Source of the DNA: G963665005 sp963665005
GTDB taxonomy: Bacteria > Bacillota > Clostridia > Christensenellales > SZUA-584
Assembly: GCA_963665005.2 (NCBI GenBank)
Contig: CAXXTQ010000001.1
Location: 1,860,001 to 1,924,000, forward strand
Length of the DNA stretch: 64,000 bases
Direction of reading: 5' to 3'
Both the position numbers and the translations under genes were made by a program. The notes under the pieces are model-generated. The model worked only from the letters and a program-made list of their open reading frames with translations. It did no database searches and was not told the origin of the DNA. Numbering within the stretch: position 1 is the stretch's first letter; every line of letters begins with the position of its first letter. Of this stretch, positions 25,542-35,167 are shown one piece after another.

Positions 25542-26150
25542 ATGGAAGAACTAACTAAACGGCAGAGCCAGGTGTTTGAGTACATTAAAGATTATATGCA
25601 GGAAAAAGGGTACTCTCCCTGCGTACGTGAAATCTGCGAAGCTATGAATCTAAAATCCACATCTACCGCCCACGCGCATTTAACAAAGCTCGAAAAAAAA
25701 GGATACATATCGAGAAATCCTGCAAAGCCTCGGACTATTATGATTTTGGTAGACGACAATACCGTAAAAGTGAGAATGGTATCAGTACCCGTTGTAGGAA
25801 ACGTAGCTGCCGGGGTTCCTATTACTGCTGTTGAAAATATAGATGAATACCTCTCTTTGCCCTATTCGCTTCTTGGTTCAGACGATGTGTTTATACTAAA
25901 CGTCAAGGGCGACAGCATGATAGACGCAGGTATACTAGATAAAGACAAGATAATAGCGCAAAAGCAGCAGCACGCGCAAAACGGAGACATCGTCGTAGCG
26001 ATGATGGACGAAGAAGCTACCGTAAAGCGCTTTTTCAAAGAAAATGACCAAATAAGGCTCCAGCCCGAAAATGATAAATATTCGCCTATTTTTACAAAGC
26101 AAATCGATATTTTAGGAAAAGTCATAGGTGTCTTAAGAATGTTTAAATAA
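25542..26150 (+). CDS. lexA: SOS repressor LexA
   Basis: This is a winged-helix DNA-binding domain (residues 1-70, with VREICEAMNLKSTSTAHAHL) joined to an S24 peptidase domain. The self-cleavage Ala-Gly is in NVAAGVPI, the catalytic Ser in GDSMIDAGI and the Lys in EEATVKRF. It represses DNA-damage genes and cleaves itself when RecA filaments form. The ATG follows GAGGTGATTGC. The 3' end overlaps the convergent ynbB by 8 bp. Confidence 0.97.
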   Translation: MEELTKRQSQVFEYIKDYMQEKGYSPCVREICEAMNLKSTSTAHAHLTKLEKKGYISRNPAKPRTIMILVDDNTVKVRMVSVPVVGNVAAGVPITAVENIDEYLSLPYSLLGSDDVFILNVKGDSMIDAGILDKDKIIAQKQQHAQNGDIVVAMMDEEATVKRFFKENDQIRLQPENDKYSPIFTKQIDILGKVIGVLRMFK

Positions 26151-27411
26151 TACCCATTTCAGCAAGAGCGCTCATAGCCCCGAGTTTCATATGAGAATAC
26201 GTTAAGCCGCCCTGTGCATAAACAATATAGGGCGGTTTTATTGGTGCGTCGGCAGAAAGCTCTATAGACGCTCCCTGAACAAAAGTGCCCGCCGCCATCA
26301 CAATTTTATCATCGTAACCGGGCATATCCCAGGCAACGGGGACAGCTTGACTGTCTATGGGCGATGCTTTTTGTATTCCTCTTGTGTATGCAAGCAAAAG
26401 CTCTTCGCTGCCGAGTTTAATTGCCTGCGTTATGTCGCTTCGCGTATCATTGTACGAAGGAAAAACCTCATATCCTAGATTTTCAAATATTTTTGCAAAA
26501 AGTATGCTCCCCTTAAGCGCTTCGCCTACAACATGCGGAGCGTTAAAAAGCCCCTGAAAGAAAGTTCTGTAAGAAGCTTCGTAAGAGCCGACTTCGTTTC
26601 CGAGCCCTGGTGTTGTAAGGCGGTTTTCAGCGAGTTCTACTAATTCTTTTTTTCCTGCTATGTACCCGCCCGTCGGAGCAAGCCCTCCCCCGGGATTTTT
26701 TATCATGGAACCGGCCATAAGGTCTGCGCCGCACTGCGTGGGTTCTTGCAGCTCGCAAAACTCGCCGTAACAATTGTCGACGATTATAATAATATCAGGG
26801 TAAACTTTTTTTATTGCATCAGAAAACTCGCGTATATCATTTACGGACAGCGCGCGCCTCCATTCATAACCTCTCGACCGCTGTATAAACAAAGCTTTCG
26901 GGCGCTCACAGCTTTTTAGAACCTCCAGTGTTTTTTCTATATCAATCGCGCCGTTTGAAAGCTCGACCTGCCGGTAATCTACAGAAAAATCGTACAGAGA
27001 GCCGCTGTCGCTGCCGCCTTCTTTGCCTATAATGCTGTTCAATGTATCATAAGGGCGCCCTGTGACGCTTATAAGCGTGTCGTGCGGGCGCAGGACGGAA
27101 TACAATGCTAATGCTATGGCGTGCGTGCCCGAAGCTATATGCGGGCTTAAAAGGGCGCTCTGTGCTCCGGTGATGCGCGCGAACACTCTGCATAAGGCAA
27201 ACCTGCCCGCATCAGAATATCCGTAACCGTTAGTTGCACTGAAATGACGCTGTCCTATATTTTCTTTTCGAAAAGCGCCGATTACTTTATATTGATTAGC
27301 TTCCCCGGTTGTTTCTACAGCGTGAAATACATTAAAAAGCGCAGCTTCACAATCGCGTACAAGATTTATAATCTTATCGCTTATACCCAAATCGTTTAAA
27401 ATTTCTTTCAT
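26143..27411 (-). CDS. ynbB: PLP-dependent methionine gamma-lyase family protein (YnbB-like)
   Basis: This fold-type I PLP enzyme belongs to the family called methionine gamma-lyase-like or aluminium-resistance protein. It has RHFSATNGYGYSDAGRFALCRVFARITGA at the N-terminus, LLSPHIASGTHAIALAL, then IIIVDNCYGEFCE (PLP-binding Asp). The Schiff-base Lys is in AGSMIKNPGGGLAPTGGYIAG. The true substrate is not established. The start overlaps the hfq stop by 4 bp. The mutS-mutL-miaA-hfq-ynbB order is conserved in Clostridia. Confidence 0.9.
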   Translation of the reverse strand: MKEILNDLGISDKIINLVRDCEAALFNVFHAVETTGEANQYKVIGAFRKENIGQRHFSATNGYGYSDAGRFALCRVFARITGAQSALLSPHIASGTHAIALALYSVLRPHDTLISVTGRPYDTLNSIIGKEGGSDSGSLYDFSVDYRQVELSNGAIDIEKTLEVLKSCERPKALFIQRSRGYEWRRALSVNDIREFSDAIKKVYPDIIIIVDNCYGEFCELQEPTQCGADLMAGSMIKNPGGGLAPTGGYIAGKKELVELAENRLTTPGLGNEVGSYEASYRTFFQGLFNAPHVVGEALKGSILFAKIFENLGYEVFPSYNDTRSDITQAIKLGSEELLLAYTRGIQKASPIDSQAVPVAWDMPGYDDKIVMAAGTFVQGASIELSADAPIKPPYIVYAQGGLTYSHMKLGAMSALAEMGII

Positions 27412-27665
27412 TCTTCTTTTTCCGATAAATCCTTTTTGTCCGAGAAAGTAAAGAAAACAGATTTGCTAGGCGAGATAGTAGAAACCGAGTGTTTGTATAT
27501 CATAAGCTGTTTTCCCTCTGTGTCGAGTATAATAGTAAAATTGTCAAAGCCTTTAACCGTACCTTTGATCTGGTATCCGTTAGTTAAATGAATAGTAACT
27601 AGAACTTTTTCTTTTCGTACCTGATTTAAAAAAACATCTTGCAGAACAATGACTGATTTTTGCAT
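27408..27665 (-). CDS. hfq: RNA chaperone Hfq
   Basis: This Sm-like protein forms hexamers that bind small RNAs and A-rich RNA. The Sm1 motif region is VFLNQVRKEKVLVTIHLTNGYQIKGTVKGFDNFTIIL, and the Sm2 motif YKHSVSTI contains the YKH triad. The ATG at 27665 (after AAAAGGGG) gives 85 residues. The longer frame to 27686 runs into miaA. It has a short acidic C-terminal tail, as in other Firmicutes. Confidence 0.96.
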   Translation of the reverse strand: MQKSVIVLQDVFLNQVRKEKVLVTIHLTNGYQIKGTVKGFDNFTIILDTEGKQLMIYKHSVSTISPSKSVFFTFSDKKDLSEKEE

Positions 27666-27666
27666 A

Positions 27667-28590
27667 TTAAAACCCCTTTTCTTCAATATAGTTAATTATA
27701 TCATTAATTGTATCTTCTATACAGGCTTTTGATAAGACATCAAACCATTGTATACGTTCATCTGCTCTAAACCACGTCAATTGCCTTTTGGCATACCGCC
27801 TTGTGTTGCGCTTTATCAGCCTTACCGCCTCGTTTATATCATATTCACCGTCAAAATATGCGAATAATTCTTTATATCCTATTGCCTTTGAGGCTTTCAC
27901 GTTACCGTAATTTTCGTAAAGCGCTCTGGCTTCTTCAATAAGCCCGTTTTGAAGCATATCGTCAACTCGTTTGTCAGTCCGCTCATATAATATTTCTCTT
28001 GGTAAGCAAAGGCCTATTATCAATATATCATAGTTATCATTTTTCTGCCGAAAGTCGTAATGCTGAGGGCCGCTGTTTTCAATGATCTCTAATCGTCTTA
28101 TGATGCGTCTTTTATCGTTCGAAGAGATGATATTAGCATATTTTGGGTCTTTTTCTTTTAGTATATTATACAGGTGCAAAACACTTTTGTCACGGGCGAG
28201 TTGCGCATATTTTTGTCGAAACGACTCGTTTTTATTCGAACCGCAAAAATCTAGTTTATATACCAGCGAATTGATATAAAGCCCCGTTCCTCCCGCGACG
28301 ATTGGCACAATCCCCTTATTATTCAGTTTGTCAATAACGCCGAACGCCTCTTTTTGAAACACTGCCGCTGAATAATCTTCTTGGGGAGATACAATATCTA
28401 AAAAATGATGAACGATACCATCCATTTCTTTTTTAGTTGCTTTTGCCGTGCCTATATCCATGCCTTTATAAATCTGCATGCTGTCGGCAGATATAATCTG
28501 CGACTTGAGTTCTTTTGCTATGCTAACCGCAACTTTGGTTTTCCCTGCAGCTGTCGGCCCTGTTATTACAATAAACTTACTGCGGCTCAT
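27667..28590 (-). CDS. miaA: tRNA dimethylallyltransferase
   Basis: MiaA adds dimethylallyl to A37 of tRNAs reading UNN codons. The P-loop is VITGPTAAGKTKVA, followed by IISADSMQIYKGMDIGTAK and the VAGGTGLYINSL motif. TRRYAKRQLTWFR near the end is characteristic. It overlaps mutL by 4 bp and feeds the same modification pathway as miaB at 35168-36523. Confidence 0.97.
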   Translation of the reverse strand: MSRSKFIVITGPTAAGKTKVAVSIAKELKSQIISADSMQIYKGMDIGTAKATKKEMDGIVHHFLDIVSPQEDYSAAVFQKEAFGVIDKLNNKGIVPIVAGGTGLYINSLVYKLDFCGSNKNESFRQKYAQLARDKSVLHLYNILKEKDPKYANIISSNDKRRIIRRLEIIENSGPQHYDFRQKNDNYDILIIGLCLPREILYERTDKRVDDMLQNGLIEEARALYENYGNVKASKAIGYKELFAYFDGEYDINEAVRLIKRNTRRYAKRQLTWFRADERIQWFDVLSKACIEDTINDIINYIEEKGF

Positions 28591-30404
28591 ACTATTCTTT
28601 TAAAACTCTTTTCAATTTGTTTTTTTGTAATAACGCTTATAACAGGCCTGCCGTGCGGACAGGTCGGAATAATATCAGTTGAAAGAAAGCTGTCTACGAT
28701 GCTTTGAAGTTCGGTATCGCTAAGCGTGTCTCCCGCTTTTACGGCACTTCTGCAAGATGCTCTTATTATATTCTCCCGCGACAGCACAACATCGCCGCTG
28801 TTGCCCGAAATCTCATCCAGAGCTTCTATCAAAAGATTATTCACGCTTACGTTATACGCTATTGACGGTACAGCGTTTATCTTATATTCAAGTGCGCCGA
28901 AAGGCTGTATATCGAATCCAAGTTCATTAAATATTTCTATGTTTTCATCTATGAGGTTTTTTTGTTCGTGTGAAACGGACATTACGTGCGGCGATAAAAG
29001 AGGCTGTGATGCGTATTCGGGACTGCTTTTAAACTTATTATATAAAAGGCGTTCATGAGCCGCATGCTGGTCAATCAAAAGTAAATTTTCCCCCTGTTCG
29101 ACAAGAACATAAGTTTTGTGAAAATTACCTATGAGCTTATATCCTAAAATCGGGTTTTCAGTGTAATCCTGTTCCTCTTTCGGAGCATATTCACCAGCCG
29201 GCGTTTTTTCTTCGTTTGGTTCAGCCGACGGAATTTTCGTATCTTCAGTTTCATACGAATTCACATTCTGCGGTGGCATTATGCCTGTGTCTTCTTTAAA
29301 AGCAGCTCTTGAAAAGCCTGAGAAAAATTCTGTCTGTAATGTATCCGCCGACTGCATCTCGACGGCGGCTTTTTTTGGAGCATTTTGTTTTTTAAAATTC
29401 ATATCTACGCTTCCGTGCGTTTTTCTGCATGCCGCCGAAACCGCTTCTTTTATTACGTACTCTACGGCGGCAGAGTCGCGAAACCTCACAGAAAGCTTGT
29501 TAGGGTGAACATTTACATCTACGTCGGAAAACGGCAGAACAATATTCAGCGCAAAGAAAGGAAACTCGCCCTTGACGAGCGTTTCTCCGTACGCGCTTTT
29601 AACCATATCGTGAAGCATGGTGCTTCTAACATATCTGCGATTAACAAAAACAGACCCCGCACGGCGGTTTTTCATAAGTATTCCGGGGCGCGTAACGTAT
29701 CCGTTCACTTTTATGCCGTTTACTTCGTGCTGCACATAAACTATGTTTTCCATAATTTCTGCGCCGTATACGCAGTAAATTGCTTCACGTAGGTCGTTAT
29801 TGCCCGGGCTGTGATATATCGTTTTTCCCTGCGATGTATAGTGAAAAGAGATTTCCGGAAAAGCCAGTATATAACGCGAAATAAGGTCTGTGATAATGGC
29901 CGCTTCCTGCGGCGGCTTTTTTAAAAACTTAAGCCTTGCGGGTACATTAAAGAATAAATTGCTGACCATAACGCTCGTTCCGTCGGGCAGCCCTGCCGGC
30001 TCAATGTAATCCCGGCGCCCGCCCGATATACGTGCATGCATGCCCATATCTTCATCCTTTGTTTTTGTTTTCATATCTACTACGCTGACGGCGGCTATGC
30101 TGGAGAGAGCCTCACCCCTGAACCCTTGGGTGGTAATATTGCTTAAATCTTTCTCAGAGAAAATTTTGCTTGTCGCGTGCTTCTCGAAAGCAAGGCAGAC
30201 ATCATCCGTCTTTATACCGCTTCCGTTGTCGGTAACGCATATTTCATTTATACCTCCGCCCGTGATGCTTATGCTGACAGCTCCGGCGCCGGCATCAATA
30301 GCATTTTCCACAAGCTCTTTTACAACGCTCAAAGGGCGCTCTACAACCTCGCCAGCGGCTATTTTATTAGATACATTTTTATGAAGCAGTTTTATTTCTC
30401 CCAT
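28587..30404 (-). CDS. mutL: DNA mismatch repair protein MutL
   Basis: The N-terminal GHKL ATPase contains KIAAGEVVERPLSVVKELVENAIDAG, DNGSGI and TQGFRGEALSSI. The C-terminal dimerisation and endonuclease domain has DQHAAHERLLYNKF (the metal-binding DQHA-x2-E-x4-E type) and CPHGRPVISV. It nicks the new strand after MutS finds a mismatch. The 605 residues include a low-complexity linker at about 330-420. The ATG follows AAGGAG. mutS ends 14 bp upstream. Confidence 0.97.
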   Translation of the reverse strand: MGEIKLLHKNVSNKIAAGEVVERPLSVVKELVENAIDAGAGAVSISITGGGINEICVTDNGSGIKTDDVCLAFEKHATSKIFSEKDLSNITTQGFRGEALSSIAAVSVVDMKTKTKDEDMGMHARISGGRRDYIEPAGLPDGTSVMVSNLFFNVPARLKFLKKPPQEAAIITDLISRYILAFPEISFHYTSQGKTIYHSPGNNDLREAIYCVYGAEIMENIVYVQHEVNGIKVNGYVTRPGILMKNRRAGSVFVNRRYVRSTMLHDMVKSAYGETLVKGEFPFFALNIVLPFSDVDVNVHPNKLSVRFRDSAAVEYVIKEAVSAACRKTHGSVDMNFKKQNAPKKAAVEMQSADTLQTEFFSGFSRAAFKEDTGIMPPQNVNSYETEDTKIPSAEPNEEKTPAGEYAPKEEQDYTENPILGYKLIGNFHKTYVLVEQGENLLLIDQHAAHERLLYNKFKSSPEYASQPLLSPHVMSVSHEQKNLIDENIEIFNELGFDIQPFGALEYKINAVPSIAYNVSVNNLLIEALDEISGNSGDVVLSRENIIRASCRSAVKAGDTLSDTELQSIVDSFLSTDIIPTCPHGRPVISVITKKQIEKSFKRIV

Positions 30405-30418
30405 AAGAACTCCTTGTT

Positions 30419-32989
30419 TTATAGTTTTGATTTTATCTCGCTTAAAAGCGCAAGCGAATCTAGCGGTGTTATGTTATCTAAATTCACATCGCGCAGCATG
30501 GCGATAAGCTCGTCTTTTTCAAATGCTTGGTTTTGTTTTGGTTCACGTTTTATGCCAAGCGCAATTTCATCCTTTTTTAAAAGAGCCTGCATAATCTTTT
30601 TTGCCCTTTTGGTAACGACCGACGGAACACCCGCAAGCTTTGCGACTTCTATTCCAAAGCTTTTGTCCGCTCCTCCCCTGACTATCTTGTGCAAAAATAT
30701 TACAGTATCATCTATTTCTTTGACGGTAATAGAATAATTGCGAACGCCGGGCACCATGCCTTCAAGCTCGGAAAGCTCATGAAAATGAGTAGCAAAAAGC
30801 GTCTTTGCTGATATTTTACTGCTTATATATTCTACTACAGACCAAGCTATTGACAAACCGTCAAGCGTGCTTGTGCCCCTTCCTATCTCGTCTAATATAA
30901 GAAGGCTGTTTTTTGTGGCGTTGTTTAGTATGTTTGCCACTTCGTTCATCTCTACCATAAACGTGCTTTGCCCCGAAGCAAGGTTATCAGAAGCACCGAC
31001 TCTCGTGAATATCTTGTCCACGATACATATATTTGCGCTGTCGGCAGGTATAAAACAGCCCATGTGCGCCATTAGAACGATAAGGGCGACCTGTCTCATG
31101 TACGTGCTTTTACCCGCCATATTTGGTCCGGTCAATATCATTATGCTGCCTTGCTGCGTAATACTCGTATCGTTTTTAACGAAAGACGACTTTACGAAAG
31201 ATTCTACGACAGGATGCCGCCCGCCGATGATCTGCAAATCTCCGTTTTCTATCATTGTCGGTTTTGAATAGTTTTTTGAATACGAAACCGCCGCGAAACT
31301 GCGAAGCACGTCAATAACGCCGACTGTACATGCCGCACTCTGAAAACGTTTTATATTATCTGCTAGAGTATTTCTTATAGAAACAAAACACTCGTACTCT
31401 AAAACGATACATTTTTCCTGCGCTCCCAAGAGTTTTTCTTCCATCTCTTTTAACTCGGGCGTTACAAACCTCTCACAGTTGGCAAGAGTTTGTTTGCGTA
31501 TGAATCTATACGGCACAAGGTCCTGATAAGATTTTGTTACTTCTATGTAATACCCAAAAACTTTGTTAAAACCGATTTTCAGATTCTTTATGCCAGTGCT
31601 CTGTCGTTCGGTGTTTTCTAGAGAAGCAATCCACTGCCTGCCCTCTTTGGCCGCCATATTAAGTTCGTCTATCTCTGCGCTGTAACCGCTCTTTATTATT
31701 CCGCCTGCCATAACGCCAGCGGGAGCGTCCTCTTTTATAGAGGCGTCAAGAAGGCTGAATATATCCTCCATGCAGTCAAGCCCGCTGTAAAGCCGCGATA
31801 ACAGCGAAGATTTACACCCCTTCAAGCTTTCTTTTAGCATAGGCAGCCTCTGGAGAGAGGTTTTTATAGCAAGAGCGTTTCTAGCGTCAAGCGAAGAATA
31901 AGCTATTTTCGAGATAAGCCTTTCAAGGTCAAATACTCCGCTGAGCGCGTCTGCAATATTATCTGAAAGCTGCAGGTTTTCCTTTATCTCTCCAACGGCA
32001 TCAAGCCTGTCGTTTATCTCATTTATATTTTGAAGAGGCTCGTTTATATAGCGTTTTAGCTGCCTTGCCCCCATTGCTGTTTTTGTTTTATTGATAGTAC
32101 CAAAGAGCGAGCCTTTTATCTTGCCCTCTCTAAGCGTTTTTGTAAGCTCGAGATTGCTTCTCGTAAAAATATCGAGATCCATGAATTCATTTTTGCTGCT
32201 CGTTTGTATGCTGTTTATGTGCGCAAGAGCGTTTTTCTGTGTTTCTTTAAGATAGTCCACAAGTGCGCCGGCGGCGTTTATACAAGGGCTTTGTTCGCTT
32301 ATACCGTATCCGGTAAGGCTTTTTACCTTAAAATGCGACAAAAGAGAATCGACAGCCGTGTCGTGTTCGAAGGTAAACTGCGGATATTCGCTTATATAAA
32401 TATTCTGTTCTTTTATGATAGAGCCGAGCTGTTCTATGATGCCCGAATCGCTTTCGCAGTAAATAACTTCGCTCGGCTGTATTCTCGACATTTCATTTAC
32501 TACAGATGACAGATCTTCTTCTATATTGCATTCGGCAACATAAAAAGCGCCCGTAGATACATCTGCATAAGCTATACCGACCTTTTTGTCCTTCTCAAAA
32601 AGCGACAGTATATAGTTGTTGTCCTGGTCGCTTAGCATTGTGTTTTCCGTAACGGTGCCGGGTGTTATTACTCTTACAACATCGCGTTCTACAATGCCTT
32701 TAGAAAGCGCAGGGTCGGATGTCTGTTCACAGATGGCGACTTTATAACCCTTTTTTATCAGTTTGTCTATATACCCTTGGACGGCGTGGTGCGGAACTCC
32801 GCACATAGGCGCTCTTTGTTCTAAACCGCAGTCTCTTCCCGTAAGAGTTATTTCTAACTCTTTTGAAGCGCAAAGCGCGTCTTCGAAAAAAAGCTCGTAA
32901 AAATCCCCCAGGCGGTATAAAAGCAGGCAGTCGCTATACCTCTGCTTTAGCTGCATATATTGTTTCATCATTGGTGTAAGTTCTGCCAT
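30419..32989 (-). CDS. mutS: DNA mismatch repair protein MutS
   Basis: The mismatch-binding domain I holds the Phe-x-Glu pair in GDFYELFFEDA. The C-terminal ABC-type ATPase has ILTGPNMAGKSTYMRQVALIVLMAHMG, the signature region DNLASGQSTFMVEM and Walker B LLILDEIGRGTSTLDG. The ATG at 32989 follows GGAGG; a longer frame to 33016 is unlikely. The length is about 856 residues. It is the first gene of the minus-strand repair/tRNA-modification operon. Confidence 0.97.
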   Translation of the reverse strand: MAELTPMMKQYMQLKQRYSDCLLLYRLGDFYELFFEDALCASKELEITLTGRDCGLEQRAPMCGVPHHAVQGYIDKLIKKGYKVAICEQTSDPALSKGIVERDVVRVITPGTVTENTMLSDQDNNYILSLFEKDKKVGIAYADVSTGAFYVAECNIEEDLSSVVNEMSRIQPSEVIYCESDSGIIEQLGSIIKEQNIYISEYPQFTFEHDTAVDSLLSHFKVKSLTGYGISEQSPCINAAGALVDYLKETQKNALAHINSIQTSSKNEFMDLDIFTRSNLELTKTLREGKIKGSLFGTINKTKTAMGARQLKRYINEPLQNINEINDRLDAVGEIKENLQLSDNIADALSGVFDLERLISKIAYSSLDARNALAIKTSLQRLPMLKESLKGCKSSLLSRLYSGLDCMEDIFSLLDASIKEDAPAGVMAGGIIKSGYSAEIDELNMAAKEGRQWIASLENTERQSTGIKNLKIGFNKVFGYYIEVTKSYQDLVPYRFIRKQTLANCERFVTPELKEMEEKLLGAQEKCIVLEYECFVSIRNTLADNIKRFQSAACTVGVIDVLRSFAAVSYSKNYSKPTMIENGDLQIIGGRHPVVESFVKSSFVKNDTSITQQGSIMILTGPNMAGKSTYMRQVALIVLMAHMGCFIPADSANICIVDKIFTRVGASDNLASGQSTFMVEMNEVANILNNATKNSLLILDEIGRGTSTLDGLSIAWSVVEYISSKISAKTLFATHFHELSELEGMVPGVRNYSITVKEIDDTVIFLHKIVRGGADKSFGIEVAKLAGVPSVVTKRAKKIMQALLKKDEIALGIKREPKQNQAFEKDELIAMLRDVNLDNITPLDSLALLSEIKSKL

Positions 32990-33041
32990 AAATTCCTCCG
33001 TAGCAAATTTATACATATTATATCATAAAAAATGATTGTTG

Positions 33042-33070
33042 TTGAAAATAAGAAGCGTTTGGAATATAAT
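33042..33070 (+). promoter_or_regulatory. Promoter of the lipoprotein gene at 33100
   Basis: TTGAAA at 33042-33047, a 17-bp spacer and TATAAT at 33065-33070, between divergent mutS and the lipoprotein gene. Confidence 0.65.
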
Positions 33071-33099
33071 TTTTTACAATGAGAACATTGGAGATATAA

Positions 33100-33879
33100 A
33101 TGAAAAAATTAATTATCATATTATGCATACTTTTATCGCTTTTTTTAGCGGCTTGCGCGGATGTTGATATTTCTTACCGCCTTTCTAATGAAAATGTATC
33201 AACAATAGATTACTCTATTGAAATAGCTCCGGGCGAAGAGAATGTTCAAGGTTATGTTAATTCTATCACCGAATATTGGCAGAGCATGGATTTTACGACT
33301 ACTGTCGGGCAAGAAGGTGAGATTCACACTATAAAGGGCAGCAAATCTACCGACAGCGATAATAAAGAATCTGCCGCCGCAGATTTTTGTGAGCTTATAA
33401 CAAGCGAAGATTCTGTTTTTACGAACGCGAATTTTGAATACCTGCCTTCTTTTGAAAAAGATGAATACAGCTTAGAAGCGGCAATATCCCTAGAGAATAT
33501 AATAAGGCAGAACGAGATTCAGAATATTCCCGAGGAAGAAATAGAATTTTTGCAGAAAAACGCAAAAGCAGGCAGTTATAAAATATCTATTTCGCTTCCG
33601 GGTGATATAATAGCGACCAATGCTCATGAGAAAAACGAAAATATATGTACTTGGAATCTGCAATTTGATGAAGTTACAAAAATTTCTTTGAAAACACAAA
33701 AAATTAATAATGAAAATATTGAATATTTAGCCCAGCTAAAAAAAGATTACGATAACGATGTGATGATATTTACCATACTTGGAGTTGTCGGCATAGCGTT
33801 GATATTGGCGATTTTGCTGGCGCTTATAATTCGTTATACAAATAAGAAAAAATCAAAAATCGACGAAAAACAATTCTGA
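33100..33879 (+). CDS. Lipoprotein with C-terminal TM helix (LppM/DUF3153-like)
   Basis: The signal peptide ends in lipobox LAAC (Cys19). The following extracellular domain of about 190 residues begins DVDISYRLSNENVSTIDYSIEI, resembling the LppM/DUF3153 fold. A C-terminal helix (IFTILGVVGIALILAILLALII) is followed by a basic tail. It would thus be anchored at both ends. The function is unknown. It interrupts the minus-strand mutS/miaB block. Its 3' end overlaps the convergent protease gene by 27 bp. Confidence 0.75.
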   Translation: MKKLIIILCILLSLFLAACADVDISYRLSNENVSTIDYSIEIAPGEENVQGYVNSITEYWQSMDFTTTVGQEGEIHTIKGSKSTDSDNKESAAADFCELITSEDSVFTNANFEYLPSFEKDEYSLEAAISLENIIRQNEIQNIPEEEIEFLQKNAKAGSYKISISLPGDIIATNAHEKNENICTWNLQFDEVTKISLKTQKINNENIEYLAQLKKDYDNDVMIFTILGVVGIALILAILLALIIRYTNKKKSKIDEKQF

Positions 33880-35166
33880 TGACTGCATGCGCCCGTCGGG
33901 CAAAAGCAAAAACAATTTAAAATACCTGTCTTTCTTTGTGATATTATCATCGCCTGTTTTTATGGTATTGCCGTAAGTATATGAAGCGATACCCACAGTA
34001 GCTATCGGTTTCTCGTCGCCGAAAACTGTTTTTATAGGCGAAATATTTTTGCCGTCTTTGTCATAGCATACAAGAGTATAAAGCGCGTCTTTATCCGTGC
34101 TTGTTTTAGTCCATGTGATATCATAATGCTTATTACTTTTTTTAATAGACAAGCCAAAATCTACATGTTCTGTGGAGCCTAATTCGTTTTTAGCATCTAT
34201 AAAAGAATAATAATAATCGCGGAGCCCGTTTATTTCGTCTGCTAAAGGCAAATATATATTTTCTTGCGGAAAGACATTTACTGTAGTATCGCTTACCTCC
34301 GGCAGGTATCCTTCGGAATCTTTCAACCTTAAAACACCTTGTATATCAAGGTATTGCTTTGTTTGTTTTGCGGTTGGGCTTCCCATAAGCTGAACATAAT
34401 CTTCCGCCGCTATCTCATAAATACTCCATTCATGGTTAGCGTAATATTCTGCAGTGCTGCCAAAGATATCAGCCTGTTCATAATTCGCAAGATTTCTTAG
34501 CTTATAATACTCGGACTCAAACACAGCGTCGTCATTCTGCATAAAATAAAAAATGGTAAAATGATGCCCGTATTCATGCGCAATCGTTCTTGACGCCTGC
34601 TGTATACTGTCAAACTCATCCATATTATAAAGTTCTATTTCGCTGAGCATTCTGTTTATTTTATATTTTAAAGACTGCGGAACGAGCGCAGGCAGATTAA
34701 AAAAAACAGAGTAGTTCTGCAGCTTTGATGTATGAGTGCCTGCAATATCTATCTCGGACGTGCCGTTATCCGCGCCGCCGGGGTTTACTATAACTTTTGA
34801 GATATAGTTCATTTCAAGCCCGTGCACGTTCTTTAAAAGCTCGTCATAAATTTCTACCAGCCTGTCGCCTTTCCATTTTTCACTGTAGCTGACTATAGAA
34901 AATCCGAGAGGCGTTTTATATTCATCGTTATTTAGCTCTTCTTTAGTTTGCAGGGAAAATGCTATGCCGGGCGTCTCGTTTACAGCTTCTTTTTGCGCGG
35001 ATACTGCGCCTGTTGAATAATCTTTTTGCTGAACAAAAGTTATTTCCTGCTGAGTAGAATCTTTATTTATATAGAATAAAAGCGCGCCCACAACAGAACA
35101 TATCAGCAGTATGATAAGTATAATAAGTGCTGCACTGTTTTTTTGGCGATAATCTTCTCTGTACAA
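33853..35166 (-). CDS. Membrane-anchored zinc metalloprotease-like protein (HEYGHH)
   Basis: An N-terminal TM helix (AALIILIILLICSVVGALLFYI) is followed by an extracellular domain with RTIAHEYGHHFTIFYF, an HExxH zinc site typical of zincin peptidases. A downstream candidate third ligand lies in the FGSTAEYYANHEWS region. The C-terminal part resembles a beta-sandwich (fibronectin-like). The TTG at 35166 is chosen: it follows GAGGAAG and starts 2 bp after the miaB stop. The substrate is unknown; no family name is certain. Co-transcription with miaB is likely. Confidence 0.7.
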   Translation of the reverse strand: MYREDYRQKNSAALIILIILLICSVVGALLFYINKDSTQQEITFVQQKDYSTGAVSAQKEAVNETPGIAFSLQTKEELNNDEYKTPLGFSIVSYSEKWKGDRLVEIYDELLKNVHGLEMNYISKVIVNPGGADNGTSEIDIAGTHTSKLQNYSVFFNLPALVPQSLKYKINRMLSEIELYNMDEFDSIQQASRTIAHEYGHHFTIFYFMQNDDAVFESEYYKLRNLANYEQADIFGSTAEYYANHEWSIYEIAAEDYVQLMGSPTAKQTKQYLDIQGVLRLKDSEGYLPEVSDTTVNVFPQENIYLPLADEINGLRDYYYSFIDAKNELGSTEHVDFGLSIKKSNKHYDITWTKTSTDKDALYTLVCYDKDGKNISPIKTVFGDEKPIATVGIASYTYGNTIKTGDDNITKKDRYFKLFLLLPDGRMQSSELFFVDF

Positions 35167-35167
35167 T

